44,789 nucleotides of DNA from Chlorobiaceae bacterium (lineage in GTDB: Bacteria > Bacteroidota > Chlorobiia > Chlorobiales > Chlorobiaceae): assembly GCA_013334335.1 (NCBI GenBank), contig JAAXXR010000012.1, positions 1-44,789 on the forward strand, in the 5' to 3' direction. Below the pieces are notes generated by a model. It worked only from the letters and a program-made list of their open reading frames with translations. It had not been told where the DNA came from and ran no database searches. A program made the position numbers and the translations under genes. Shown here piece by piece: positions 1 through 7,493 of the stretch. Numbering within the stretch: the stretch's first letter is position 1; each line of letters begins with the position of its first letter.

Positions 1-72
1 CAATTTGTTGTGAGCGTCCCCTGTTTGTCCTGGGTCGACGTGCGTCAGGGAGGAAACGTTTGAAAAAAGGGG

Positions 73-109
73 CGGTTAGGTGCATATTAGGGGGAGTATC
101 CCCAAACCG
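73..109 (+). promoter_or_regulatory. Possible leader hairpin upstream of purN
   Basis: The first 123 bases hold no gene that I can support. Inside them, CGGTT (73-77) can pair with AACCG (105-109), and GGGG (91-94) with CCCC (100-103) around AGTAT, giving a nested hairpin that ends 14 bases before the purN start. There is no T-tract, so it is not a standard terminator. It could be a leader structure or chance. Confidence 0.25.
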
Positions 110-123
110 TTGCACGTACCTGA

Positions 124-723
124 ATGGCTGACAACATAACACGACTGGCGGTGTTCTGCTCGGGAACGGGTTCCAACTTCAGGGCCCTCCACGAAGCGAT
201 CCATGAGCGGGAACTGCCGGCTGAGATCGTGCTGTGCGTCTCAAACCGCCCGCAGTGCGGTGCGTTCGAGTTCGCAGAGGAAAAGGGGGTGGAAACCCTG
301 CACCTGTCCGAAAGGCAGTTCGGTTCTTTCGAGGAGTTTGAAGAGGCGATGCTCAGGGCGTTGAAAGCGCGGGGGATCGGCCTCGTCCTCCTGGCCGGCT
401 ATATGCGCAAGGTGCCCGATGCGGTGGTGGCAGCCTATGCCGACCGGATCCTGAACGTTCATCCGGCTCTCCTCCCGAAATTCGGCGGAGAAGGCATGTA
501 CGGCATCCGCGTCCACACGGCCGTGATCGCGGCCGGCGAAAGCGAAAGCGGCGCCACGGTCCATCTCGTCAACAAAGAGTACGACAAGGGACGGATACTC
601 TTGCAGCGAACGGTTCCGGTGCTTCCGGGCGACACCCCCGAGTCCCTTGCCGGTCGGGTGCTGGCATGCGAGCACCTCCTCTATCCCGACGCTCTGGAAC
701 AACTGCTTGCAGGAGAACCATGA
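124..723 (+). CDS. purN: Phosphoribosylglycinamide formyltransferase
   Basis: The 199-residue protein matches the folate-dependent GAR transformylase, which moves a formyl group from 10-formyl-THF to glycinamide ribonucleotide in step 3 of purine synthesis. The N-terminal FCSGTGSNFRAL segment is the phosphate-binding loop. The catalytic block NVHPALLPKF carries the Asn-His pair, followed by G-x-H-T-A-V-I and the EYDKGRIL segment with the catalytic Asp. Length is normal for the family (about 190-215). The start at 124 gives the usual short lead into the first beta strand; no good Shine-Dalgarno is visible. Its stop overlaps the queE start (ATGA), so the two are probably cotranscribed and translationally coupled. 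purF, another gene of the pathway, lies further right at 5415. Confidence 0.96.
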   Translation: MADNITRLAVFCSGTGSNFRALHEAIHERELPAEIVLCVSNRPQCGAFEFAEEKGVETLHLSERQFGSFEEFEEAMLRALKARGIGLVLLAGYMRKVPDAVVAAYADRILNVHPALLPKFGGEGMYGIRVHTAVIAAGESESGATVHLVNKEYDKGRILLQRTVPVLPGDTPESLAGRVLACEHLLYPDALEQLLAGEP

Positions 724-1382
724 GCAACGGCCCTGACATCCTCGTCAGCGAGATCTTCCACTCCATCCAGGGTGAATCCACGTTCGCAGGATGGACCTGC
801 GCCTTCATCCGTCTTGCAGGGTGCGGTCACGGTTGCCGCTTCTGCGACACCACCTATGCAGAAGCGTTGGGTCAAACCATGACGGTCAGAGCAGCCTTGG
901 AACAGGCGATGGCCTTCGGCGCGGCCTGCATCGAGGTCACCGGCGGAGAGCCGCTCTTGCAGCCGGGCTCCTACCCCCTGCTCGAAGCCCTGTGCGACCG
1001 TTGCCCGCACGTGCTGCTCGAAACCGGCGGATTCCTCCCTGTGGACAGGGTCGACCCGCGCGTACGGATCATCCTCGACGTCAAGGCTCCTTCTTCCGGC
1101 GTCGCGGAGGAGAACTGCCTCGACAACCTGCCGCTCGCCCTTCGCTCGCCCAGCCGCTTCGAGTTCAAGTTCGTTCTCGCTTCCCGGGAGGATTATCTCT
1201 GGGCCCGGGAGTTCATCAGCGCCCACCGGCTGGCCGGAAGCTGTACAATCCTCTTCGGTGCGGTGTTCGGCAAACTTGAACTGCAGCGACTCGCCGAATG
1301 GATCCTCGAAGACCGACTGCCCGTCCGGATGCAGCTTCAGTTGCACAAGTACATCTGGCCACCTGAAACGAGGGGGGTGTAA
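720..1382 (+). CDS. queE: 7-carboxy-7-deazaguanine synthase
   Basis: This radical SAM enzyme (220 aa from the ATG at 720) converts 6-carboxytetrahydropterin to 7-carboxy-7-deazaguanine in the preQ0/queuosine tRNA modification pathway. The N-terminal EIFHSIQGE motif is the QueE signature. CGHGCRFCDT supplies the Cx3Cx2C ligands of the SAM [4Fe-4S] cluster, and EVTGGEPLLQ is the GGEP SAM-binding motif. I chose 720 because it starts just before the signature and overlaps the purN stop as ATGA; the frame stays open upstream to 666 but would add a non-homologous leader. Length fits the family. The following glycosyltransferase starts one base after its stop, so purN-queE-GT2 looks like one transcription unit. 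No other queuosine gene is in the window. Confidence 0.94.
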   Translation: MSNGPDILVSEIFHSIQGESTFAGWTCAFIRLAGCGHGCRFCDTTYAEALGQTMTVRAALEQAMAFGAACIEVTGGEPLLQPGSYPLLEALCDRCPHVLLETGGFLPVDRVDPRVRIILDVKAPSSGVAEENCLDNLPLALRSPSRFEFKFVLASREDYLWAREFISAHRLAGSCTILFGAVFGKLELQRLAEWILEDRLPVRMQLQLHKYIWPPETRGV

Positions 1383-1383
1383 G

Positions 1384-2370
1384 ATGACCGCCCTCACGGT
1401 GATCGTGCCGCTGTTCAATGAACGGGAATCGCTCCCTGAACTGAAGCGTCGGCTGTTCGAGGCACTCGATAACCCTGCGCTCCCCGAGAGCTTCGGAGAG
1501 CATACCGGATTCGAAGTGATCATGGTTGACGACGGTTCTACCGACGGTTCGGCGGATCTCGTCAGGGAGATGATCACCGAACGGCCTGAAATACGGTTGA
1601 TCTCGTTCAGGAGGAACTATGGGAAGACCGCCGCGCTGTCGGCAGGATTCCGGGCGGCATCTGGCGAGATGGTCATCACGATGGACGCCGACCTGCAGGA
1701 CGATCCGGGCGAGTTCCGTCCGCTCCTCATGAAGCTGCGCGAAGGGTACGACATGGTGAGCGGCTGGAAGCTGGAGCGCAAGGACCCCCTCTCCAAAACC
1801 CTGCCGTCGAAGCTCTTCAACTCTTCGACCCGCCTTTTCAGCGGCATTCCGCTGCACGACTTCAACTGCGGCCTGAAGGCCTACCGGAGGAGGCTGGTGG
1901 CGTCGCTCGACCTGCATGGGGAGATGCACCGCTACATCCCGGTGATCGCCCACTGGAACGGCTACCGGGTGACGGAGATGCCTGTCAGGCACCATCCCCG
2001 CAAATACGGCAAAAGCAAGTTCGGCGCGGCGAGGTTCTTCGCCGGCCTGTTCGACTTCCTCTCGGTGATGTTCATCACCCGATACCTGCGCCGACCCATG
2101 CACTTTTTCGGGATGATGGGACTCGGCAGCTTCATGACCGGACTGCTGATCAGTCTCTACGTGACGCTCGACAAGCTGATGAACCATCGTCCGGTGAGCA
2201 ACCGCCCGATCCTTTTCCTCGGCATCCTCCTGATCATCCTCGGCGTTCAGCTCTTTTCGACCGGCCTGCTCGGCGAGATGCTCTCGACACGCCCGGCGAG
2301 ATCGGCCGGTTATGCCGTTCGCGAAACAGCGAACCTCGACGAGGAGATCGTCCGGAAACTTGAGGTATAG
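1384..2370 (+). CDS. GT2 family polyprenyl-phosphate glycosyltransferase (DPM1/GtrB-like)
   Basis: A 328-residue GT-A fold glycosyltransferase with a C-terminal membrane anchor. TVIVPLFNERESL opens the nucleotide-binding fold, MVDDGSTDGS is the family motif near residue 44, and DADLQDDP carries the metal-binding DxD. Two hydrophobic helices near the C-terminus (about residues 243-265 and 280-305) match the GtrB/ArnC/DPM1 arrangement, in which a sugar is moved from a nucleotide donor to undecaprenyl phosphate on the cytoplasmic face. The sugar cannot be read from sequence. The ATG at 1384 lies one base after the queE stop with a GAGGGGGG purine run upstream. It might serve cell-surface polysaccharide synthesis together with the rml/manC cluster at 11405-16414, but that is inference. 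Confidence 0.85.
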   Translation: MTALTVIVPLFNERESLPELKRRLFEALDNPALPESFGEHTGFEVIMVDDGSTDGSADLVREMITERPEIRLISFRRNYGKTAALSAGFRAASGEMVITMDADLQDDPGEFRPLLMKLREGYDMVSGWKLERKDPLSKTLPSKLFNSSTRLFSGIPLHDFNCGLKAYRRRLVASLDLHGEMHRYIPVIAHWNGYRVTEMPVRHHPRKYGKSKFGAARFFAGLFDFLSVMFITRYLRRPMHFFGMMGLGSFMTGLLISLYVTLDKLMNHRPVSNRPILFLGILLIILGVQLFSTGLLGEMLSTRPARSAGYAVRETANLDEEIVRKLEV

Positions 2371-2475
2371 CTTCGGGACAACGCCAGCGGGTCGGGTTGA
2401 GTGAACTGGCTGAACAACAAGAATGCACCATTAAATTTGATTTGCTGTGAACCACCCTCATGTTAACACCCGCCT

Positions 2476-3321
2476 ATGAAACGTATCGGCGCACATGTCA
2501 GCATCGCCGGTGGTGTCCAGAACGCCCCGGTCAACGCCCGTGAGATCGGAGCCAGAGCCTTCGCCATGTTCACCCGGAACCAGCGCCAGTGGCACTCGGC
2601 CGCGCTGACCGCCGATTCTGTCGAGGCCTTCAGAAACAACTGCGCCGAATCGGGCTTCCTTCCGCAACATATCCTGCCGCACGACAGCTACCTGATCAAT
2701 CTCGGCCATCCGGAGCCGGACAAGCTGCAAAAATCGCGTGAAGCTTTTATCACGGAGATGCAGCGCACCGAAACCCTTGGCCTCGTCATGCTGAACTTCC
2801 ATCCCGGAAGCCACCTGAACCTGGTGAGCGAAGACGAGTCGCTCCGGCTGATCGCTGAGTCGGTGAATCTGGCGCTCGAAACAACCCGCGGCGTGTCGGC
2901 GGTCATCGAAAACACGGCAGGGCAAGGGAGCAACCTTGGATTCCGGTTCGATCAGATCGCACGGATTATCGGGAGGGTTGAGGATAATTCGAGGGTCGGC
3001 GTCTGCCTCGACACCTGCCATCTTTTCGCGAGCGGCTACGACATCCGGACTCCTGTCGCCTTTGACGCCATGCTGGAGGAGTTTGACCGGACGATCGGGC
3101 TGCGCTACCTGAAAGGCATGCACCTGAACGACGCCAAACAGCCGCTGGGGAGTCGGGTCGACCGGCACGCCTGCATCGGCAAGGGAATGATCGGCATGGA
3201 GGCTTTTGCTTACATCATGCGGCACCCATCGCTCGAGGAGATCCCCCTGATTCTCGAAACACCCGACGCCGATGGCTGGAAGGAAGAGATCCGAATGCTC
3301 TATGGATTTGCTGAACAGTAA
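2476..3321 (+). CDS. nfo: Endonuclease IV (AP endonuclease)
   Basis: This 281-residue TIM-barrel enzyme cleaves 5' of abasic sites in base-excision repair. Family motifs appear in order: [11 protein letters not shown] at the N-terminus, [56 protein letters not shown] and ILETPD. They include the His, Glu and Asp ligands of the three-zinc site. Length equals the bacterial family norm (about 280-285). It starts 105 bases after the glycosyltransferase and could be in the same run, though the spacing suggests its own promoter. It converges with ftsX on the other strand across a 96-base gap, in which AAGGGAA and TTCCCTT could form a weak shared hairpin. Confidence 0.96.
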   Translation: MKRIGAHVSIAGGVQNAPVNAREIGARAFAMFTRNQRQWHSAALTADSVEAFRNNCAESGFLPQHILPHDSYLINLGHPEPDKLQKSREAFITEMQRTETLGLVMLNFHPGSHLNLVSEDESLRLIAESVNLALETTRGVSAVIENTAGQGSNLGFRFDQIARIIGRVEDNSRVGVCLDTCHLFASGYDIRTPVAFDAMLEEFDRTIGLRYLKGMHLNDAKQPLGSRVDRHACIGKGMIGMEAFAYIMRHPSLEEIPLILETPDADGWKEEIRMLYGFAEQ

Positions 3322-3417
3322 GGGTCTGAACGGAAGAAAGGGAACAGGGATCGTGATAAACGAAGTCCTTGCATTTTCTTCCCTTGTGCCTTGAACGCCG
3401 GACTTCAGCTCCTCCCA

Positions 3418-4290
3418 TCAATCCCTCCTCAGAAACCTCCCCACCGACAGGCTGCTGCCGAACATGCCGAGCAGCAGACCGAGAAGTGCGAGTCCTGGAT
3501 AGATGATGAGCGCCGAGGGGTGCAGAACCTGGTACATGCCCGGTTCGTAACGCAAGAGGGCCTGCTCGAACATCAGCCAGATACCAAGGGCGGCAAGACC
3601 ACCGGAGACCAACCCCTGAACCGCGCCCTCGATGAGGAACGGTGCGCTGATAAAGCCGCGGGTGGCGCCGACCAGTCGCATGGTCTTGATCTTTTCCCTG
3701 CGGGCATACATGGCAAGCCTGACCGTGTATGCGTTCATGACGATGGTGGCAATGGCAATGACCGCTCCGATCCCTGCCGTCAGCATCGTGAACAGACGGG
3801 CGTTGCGCTCGAGCGTCAACAGGTGCTCCTGGTTGTACCTGATATCAAGTCCGTAATCAAGCGACGATATCTTCCGTCGGATCCGGTCGATGCCATCCGA
3901 ATCGGCATAGGCGGGCAGAATGGACAACTTCGCCGATCGAGGCAGCGGATTGACCCCGAGTATGCCGACGACGTCCTCCCCGAAATCACGGGCGAACCGC
4001 ACCGCAGCCGCCTCCTTTGAAACGTAGGAGACTCCGCTCACCCCCGGGATATGCCGCATCTGTTCCGTGAGCACGGAGGCCTGGGAGTCGCCGGTGGCTT
4101 CACTGAAAAAGACCTCCATCTCGACGCGGGAACGCACCTCCTGAATCAGGTCGTAGAAGCTGAGTGAGACCGTACCGAACAGCCCGAGCAGCACCAGCGA
4201 AAAAAAGCCGATGACCATGGTGATGGCCGCAGGCACCTTTGCCCGTCCGATTCCTGAAAACCCCTCTTTAATGCTGTACATGAGATCCAT
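3418..4290 (-). CDS. ftsX: Cell division protein FtsX (ABC transporter permease-like)
   Basis: FtsX is the membrane partner of FtsE and regulates septal peptidoglycan hydrolases. The protein has one membrane helix near residues 23-43, a periplasmic domain of about 110 residues, then three helices in the FtsX/MacB-type C-terminal domain. The stretch REKIKTMRLVGATRGFI is the conserved FtsX cytoplasmic loop just after the second helix. At 290 aa it is slightly short compared with E. coli (352) but typical for other phyla. The start is uncertain: ATG at 4290 is listed, with a TTG at 4329 and an ATG at 4281 in the same frame, and none has a convincing Shine-Dalgarno. ftsE is not adjacent in this window, unlike many bacteria. 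Confidence 0.88.
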   Translation of the reverse strand: MDLMYSIKEGFSGIGRAKVPAAITMVIGFFSLVLLGLFGTVSLSFYDLIQEVRSRVEMEVFFSEATGDSQASVLTEQMRHIPGVSGVSYVSKEAAAVRFARDFGEDVVGILGVNPLPRSAKLSILPAYADSDGIDRIRRKISSLDYGLDIRYNQEHLLTLERNARLFTMLTAGIGAVIAIATIVMNAYTVRLAMYARREKIKTMRLVGATRGFISAPFLIEGAVQGLVSGGLAALGIWLMFEQALLRYEPGMYQVLHPSALIIYPGLALLGLLLGMFGSSLSVGRFLRRD

Positions 4291-4346
4291 CGCCAACGCG
4301 TTTGTTTGCTTGAAATCAAACCATAACAAAGAATCAAAAAAAGCTG

Positions 4347-4375
4347 TTGCAAATCAAAGTTTTTTTTCGGATAAT
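4347..4375 (+). promoter_or_regulatory. Sigma70-type promoter of tRNA-Ala
   Basis: TTGCAA (4347-4352) and GATAAT (4370-4375) are separated by exactly 17 bases and lie 14 bases upstream of the tRNA-Ala 5' end. This is close to the housekeeping consensus TTGACA-N17-TATAAT. Confidence 0.6.
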
Positions 4376-4389
4376 TAGACCTACAAATC

Positions 4390-4462
4390 GGGGCTATAGC
4401 TCAGTTGGTAGAGCATTTGCATGGCATGCAAAGGGTCAGGAGTTCGAGTCTCCTTAGCTCCA
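4390..4462 (+). tRNA. tRNA-Ala (anticodon GGC)
   Basis: A full cloverleaf folds by eye. The acceptor GGGGCTA pairs with TAGCTCC (one G-U), the D arm is GCTC-AGTTGGTA-GAGC, the anticodon stem TTTGC/GCAAA encloses ATGGCAT with GGC at positions 34-36, and the T arm is AGGAG-TTCGAGT-CTCCT. The discriminator is A. The 3' CCA is not encoded (the genome reads CAA after the discriminator), so it must be added by CCA-transferase. A promoter lies upstream and a terminator hairpin starts 10 bases downstream, so this is a single-gene unit. Confidence 0.97.
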
Positions 4463-4471
4463 CAATGCAAG

Positions 4472-4513
4472 AGGCGGTCACAGAGGAAACTCCGTGACCG
4501 CCTTTCCTGTTTT
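4472..4513 (+). terminator. Rho-independent terminator of tRNA-Ala
   Basis: AGGCGGTCAC (4472-4481) pairs perfectly with GTGACCGCCT (4494-4503) around a 12-base loop, followed by TTCCTGTTTT. It sits directly downstream of the tRNA-Ala gene. Confidence 0.75.
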
Positions 4514-4610
4514 CGGGCCAACCGGCCCGGATCGCTACCGGACCCAGCTGCCTCACCATCCGGGTTGGCGCGCTGCCTGAAAGGGGTCTCCCCCTGGCCT
4601 TTGCCTTCAG

Positions 4611-5138
4611 TCACGCCCGCCCGATGCCTCTCACCGCCCTCGTCACCATAAAAACGAATCCGACCAGCAGTGATGCCGCCAGTCCTGCGGCGATGTTCAG
4701 CGTTGCTGCCGCAACCACCGCCTTGGGCGTCAGTTCGATAACCGCACCGGTCAACGGCGAGGTAACCGAGTGCATGACGGCCGTCAGGAGGGTAAAAATG
4801 AAACTGGTGGCAATGCTGCCGGCGAAGGAGACGAAGAGTCGTTCACGCGTCCCTTTCGCCACGGCCTGGTGACGCTCGATCTGCTTGAGCGAACCGGGAT
4901 CGATCAGGTTCTTGACGGCCATCGAGGTAAGGGCAATCGCAATCAGCACAGGGACGTAGCAGAAATAGACGGTAAGCCACTCGCGTGCACCGCTGTCGAA
5001 CACCCCTTCGCCGACGAGGTGCGTTGCGACGCCAAGCATCCACGAGGAGGTTATGAAAAATACCGTCCCCCAGAGAAGGGTCACCAGGATCCAGATCCAT
5101 ACCGAGGGAGGAACTGCTTTTTTTGGGAGTTCTGTCAT
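4611..5138 (-). CDS. Integral membrane protein of unknown function
   Basis: I do not recognise this 175-residue protein. Hydrophobicity suggests four membrane helices: about residues 14-36, 55-75, 103-123 and 138-165. Between the second and third there is a basic, polar cytoplasmic-looking segment (KQIERHQAVAKGTRERL). There are no cysteines or histidines arranged as a metal site. The reading frame has the same codon style as neighbouring genes and no overlapping competitor, so I think it is real. It is transcribed away from purF, with a 276-base intergenic region that contains a perfect 13-base dyad (5169-5207). It ends just before the tRNA-Ala terminator, from the opposite direction. Confidence 0.7.
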   Translation of the reverse strand: MTELPKKAVPPSVWIWILVTLLWGTVFFITSSWMLGVATHLVGEGVFDSGAREWLTVYFCYVPVLIAIALTSMAVKNLIDPGSLKQIERHQAVAKGTRERLFVSFAGSIATSFIFTLLTAVMHSVTSPLTGAVIELTPKAVVAAATLNIAAGLAASLLVGFVFMVTRAVRGIGRA

Positions 5139-5168
5139 AAATGTTAAAGGTGTTGAACGTTGTCGGAC

Positions 5169-5207
5169 CGTCTGTCGTTATGAATGATGAAATGATAACG
5201 ACAGACG
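5169..5207. promoter_or_regulatory. Perfect 13-base dyad between divergent genes
   Basis: CGTCTGTCGTTAT (5169-5181) is repeated exactly as its reverse complement ATAACGACAGACG (5195-5207) with a 13-base spacer. It lies 31 bases upstream of the membrane-protein start and about 210 bases upstream of purF. No T-tract follows directly on either strand. It could be an operator for a dimeric regulator or a leader hairpin. I see nothing else definable in 5139-5414. Confidence 0.5.
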
Positions 5208-5414
5208 CTGACATTCAATTCCTTTTTTCGGGCAATCTGTTATTTTACCCTGTTTTTGAAATTTCCCGACGGTGGCGGCTTGTTTTTTTCAGCCAATGCA
5301 TCCTGGGTCAACAACGGGGTGCGCGTATTTATTTTGAGATTCCGCTTGATATATTGAAGCCATTTGTCAATTTTAATGGCGAAAGATTTCACCCAAACTT
5401 AACGTTTTACCCTT

Positions 5415-6908
5415 ATGTGTGGAGTTTTCGGTGTTTTCAATTCTAAAACTCCAGCCGAAGATACCTTCTATGGGCTGTATTCCCTGCAACACAGGGGTCA
5501 GGAAGCGGCAGGTATCGTCGTCGCAGAATACAACAAAGCTAAAAAAAAGACCCTATTCAAGCAGCACAAGGGTCCCGGTCTGGTTTCTGAGGTATTCAGG
5601 GACGAACTGATATTCGAGGCCCTGACCGGATATGCGGCAATAGGCCACAACCGCTACTCCACCACAGGATCATCGAAATCCACCAACAACATCCAGCCAT
5701 TCTCCCTCACGTACCGCTCCGGAAGCCTCGCCATCGCCCACAACGGAAACCTGACCAACTCAAGACATCTCCGCCGGGAACTGACCGAGCAGGGGGTGAT
5801 CTTCCAGGCCTCATCTGACACCGAGATCATCCCGCACCTCGCGGCCAGAAGCAAGGAGAAAGAGCCGCTGCACCAGATTTACGCCGCGCTCAGACAGGTG
5901 GAGGGAGCATACTCCATGGTCATTCTGGCCAACAACCAGATGATCGCGGCTCGGGACCCCTTCGGCGTCAGACCGCTGGCCCTGGGTAAAAAAATCGACC
6001 CTTCGACCGGTGAGCTTGCCTATGTGGTGGCCAGTGAAACCTGTGCTTTTGATATCATCAAGGCCGAATACATCCGGGACATCGAACCAGGTGAAATCCT
6101 CCTGATCGACCACCTGGCGATCGCCAACGAAAAGCCGGTCTCGATATTCCTTCCTCCAACCGAACGCAAGGCCCGCTGCATTTTCGAATTCGTCTACTTT
6201 GCCCGTCCTGACAGCACGATCTTCGAGAACTCGGTCGACAAGATCAGGCGGAATCTCGGCAAGAATCTCGCCAGGGAGTCTTCGGTAGATCATGAGCCCG
6301 GCGAAAAGGAACTGACCGTGGTCAGCGTGCCAGACTCTTCAAACACCGCCGCCCTGGGGTTTGTCCGCGAAAGCAACAAACTGGGCAAGCCTGCCCGCTT
6401 CGAGCATGGTCTCATCCGCAACCATTATGTCGGCAGGACCTTCATCCAGCCGGGCATCCACAGTCGCGAAATCAAGGTCAGGTCGAAATACAACATCGTC
6501 AGGGGCGTCCTGCAGAACCGCTCTATTCTCCTCGTGGACGACTCGATTGTCCGTGGCACGACGGCCAAAATGCTCATCAAGCTGGTTCGTGAAGCGAATC
6601 CGAGCGAGATCCACCTGCATATCAGCTCTCCGCCGATCACCAACCCCTGTTTTTACGGCATGGATTTCCCGACCAAACGGCAACTCCTGACCCACATGTT
6701 CAGCGATTCGGAAAACTCACTTGATGATATCGAAAAGATCAGGGAGTACATCGGCGTCGACTCGCTCAAATACCTCTCGATGCAGGGGCTGCTGAACAGT
6801 GTGCCCAAGTTTGAAAACGAAGCCTGCAGCTATTGTACGGCCTGCTTCAGCGGCGACTATCCGATCAGGGTGACGGATGCCACGACGGACAAGGAGGAGA
6901 ACGATTAG
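5415..6908 (+). CDS. purF: Amidophosphoribosyltransferase
   Basis: This 497-residue enzyme makes 5-phosphoribosylamine from PRPP and glutamine, the first committed step of purine synthesis. Mature protein would start at Cys2 (MCGVFGVF), the Ntn-hydrolase glutaminase nucleophile; YSLQHRGQEAAGI and GHNRYSTTG are glutaminase motifs. ILLVDDSIVRGTT is the PRPP-binding loop. It is the Bacillus-type enzyme with a [4Fe-4S] cluster: candidate ligands are the Cys in RKARCIFEF, the Cys in NPCFYGMD and two of those in CSYCTACFSG near the C-terminus. An oxygen-labile cluster suits an anaerobe. The start is fixed by the catalytic cysteine. No Shine-Dalgarno is visible. The gene is followed by a 49-base palindrome. 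Confidence 0.97.
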   Translation: MCGVFGVFNSKTPAEDTFYGLYSLQHRGQEAAGIVVAEYNKAKKKTLFKQHKGPGLVSEVFRDELIFEALTGYAAIGHNRYSTTGSSKSTNNIQPFSLTYRSGSLAIAHNGNLTNSRHLRRELTEQGVIFQASSDTEIIPHLAARSKEKEPLHQIYAALRQVEGAYSMVILANNQMIAARDPFGVRPLALGKKIDPSTGELAYVVASETCAFDIIKAEYIRDIEPGEILLIDHLAIANEKPVSIFLPPTERKARCIFEFVYFARPDSTIFENSVDKIRRNLGKNLARESSVDHEPGEKELTVVSVPDSSNTAALGFVRESNKLGKPARFEHGLIRNHYVGRTFIQPGIHSREIKVRSKYNIVRGVLQNRSILLVDDSIVRGTTAKMLIKLVREANPSEIHLHISSPPITNPCFYGMDFPTKRQLLTHMFSDSENSLDDIEKIREYIGVDSLKYLSMQGLLNSVPKFENEACSYCTACFSGDYPIRVTDATTDKEEND

Positions 6909-6932
6909 GAGATGATGGCCGTCGTCAATGTC

Positions 6933-6981
6933 TTCCAGAAACAGCAAAGGAGCTCGTCGAGCTCCTTTGCTGTTTCTGGAA
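6933..6981. repeat. 49-base near-perfect palindrome between purF and dksA-like gene
   Basis: A 24-base arm (6933-6956, starting TTCCAGAAACAG) is followed by a single T and its exact reverse complement (6958-6981). It lies between convergent genes, so a two-way terminator is the natural guess, but there is no clear T-tract on either side. Confidence 0.85.
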
Positions 6982-6995
6982 CCGGATGGCACCAG

Positions 6996-7430
6996 TTATT
7001 TCTTTGTCTGCTTGAATTCGATCCTCACGGAAGTGTGGGGAACAGCTTCGAGGCGCTTCTTGGGAATCGGTTTGCCAGATTTCACACAAATGCCATACGT
7101 CTTGTTCCGGACACGTTCGAGCGCCTGGTCGATGTAGTGAAGGTATCGCTCGTCGCGGGCGATGAACATGAAACGCTGTTCGCGGTCCATCGTTTCGGTA
7201 CCGTGGTCGGCCATGTGCATCGAGTAGTTCGAGTTGATCGAATCCTCGACACTCTCTTCCGACAGCGAGGAGCGCAGGATGTCAAGGTCGCGGAGTACCT
7301 CTTCACGCCGCTTCAGCAGGATCTGCCTGAAGTGCTCGAGCTCTTCGTCGGTCAGATATGTTTTGGTCAGTCTCGTTTCCTCTGATGGCTCAGATGAGCT
7401 TTTCGAAACGCTGCTGGTTTTCTTCGGCAT
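6996..7430 (-). CDS. DksA/TraR-family regulator lacking the zinc-finger cysteines
   Basis: A 144-residue protein from the ATG at 7430 (a TTG three codons upstream is possible). A charged N-terminal tail is followed by a long helical hairpin (LTDEELEHFRQILLKRREE onward, then ARDERYLHYIDQALER), the coiled-coil tip that enters the RNA polymerase secondary channel in DksA. The C-terminal globular part keeps the family layout YGICVKSGKPIPKKRLEA, but the four zinc cysteines of classical DksA are reduced to one: CxxC has become C-V-K-S, and the second pair is replaced by H-T-S-V-R-I-E-F. Zinc-independent DksA homologues are known, so function may be retained. It is upstream of nothing obvious on its strand; ileS begins transcription far to the right and ends 64 bases before it. 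Confidence 0.85.
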   Translation of the reverse strand: MPKKTSSVSKSSSEPSEETRLTKTYLTDEELEHFRQILLKRREEVLRDLDILRSSLSEESVEDSINSNYSMHMADHGTETMDREQRFMFIARDERYLHYIDQALERVRNKTYGICVKSGKPIPKKRLEAVPHTSVRIEFKQTKK

Positions 7431-7493
7431 GATGGTCAAAGGTTACAGGTTTCTGTACAAAAGCGTAAAAAAACAGGGAGTATAATAACATCA

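Noticed and set aside
681-1577. A 298-codon minus-strand frame across queE and the glycosyltransferase start
   Set aside because: It spans two well-supported plus-strand genes and their junction, and shows no recognisable domain.
3391-4020. A 209-codon plus-strand frame antisense to ftsX
   Set aside because: ftsX on the minus strand has clear membrane segments and family motifs; the antisense product is polar and has no domain.
5141-5446. A 101-codon plus-strand frame before purF
   Set aside because: It would run through the dyad and overlap the fixed purF start; composition is not protein-like.
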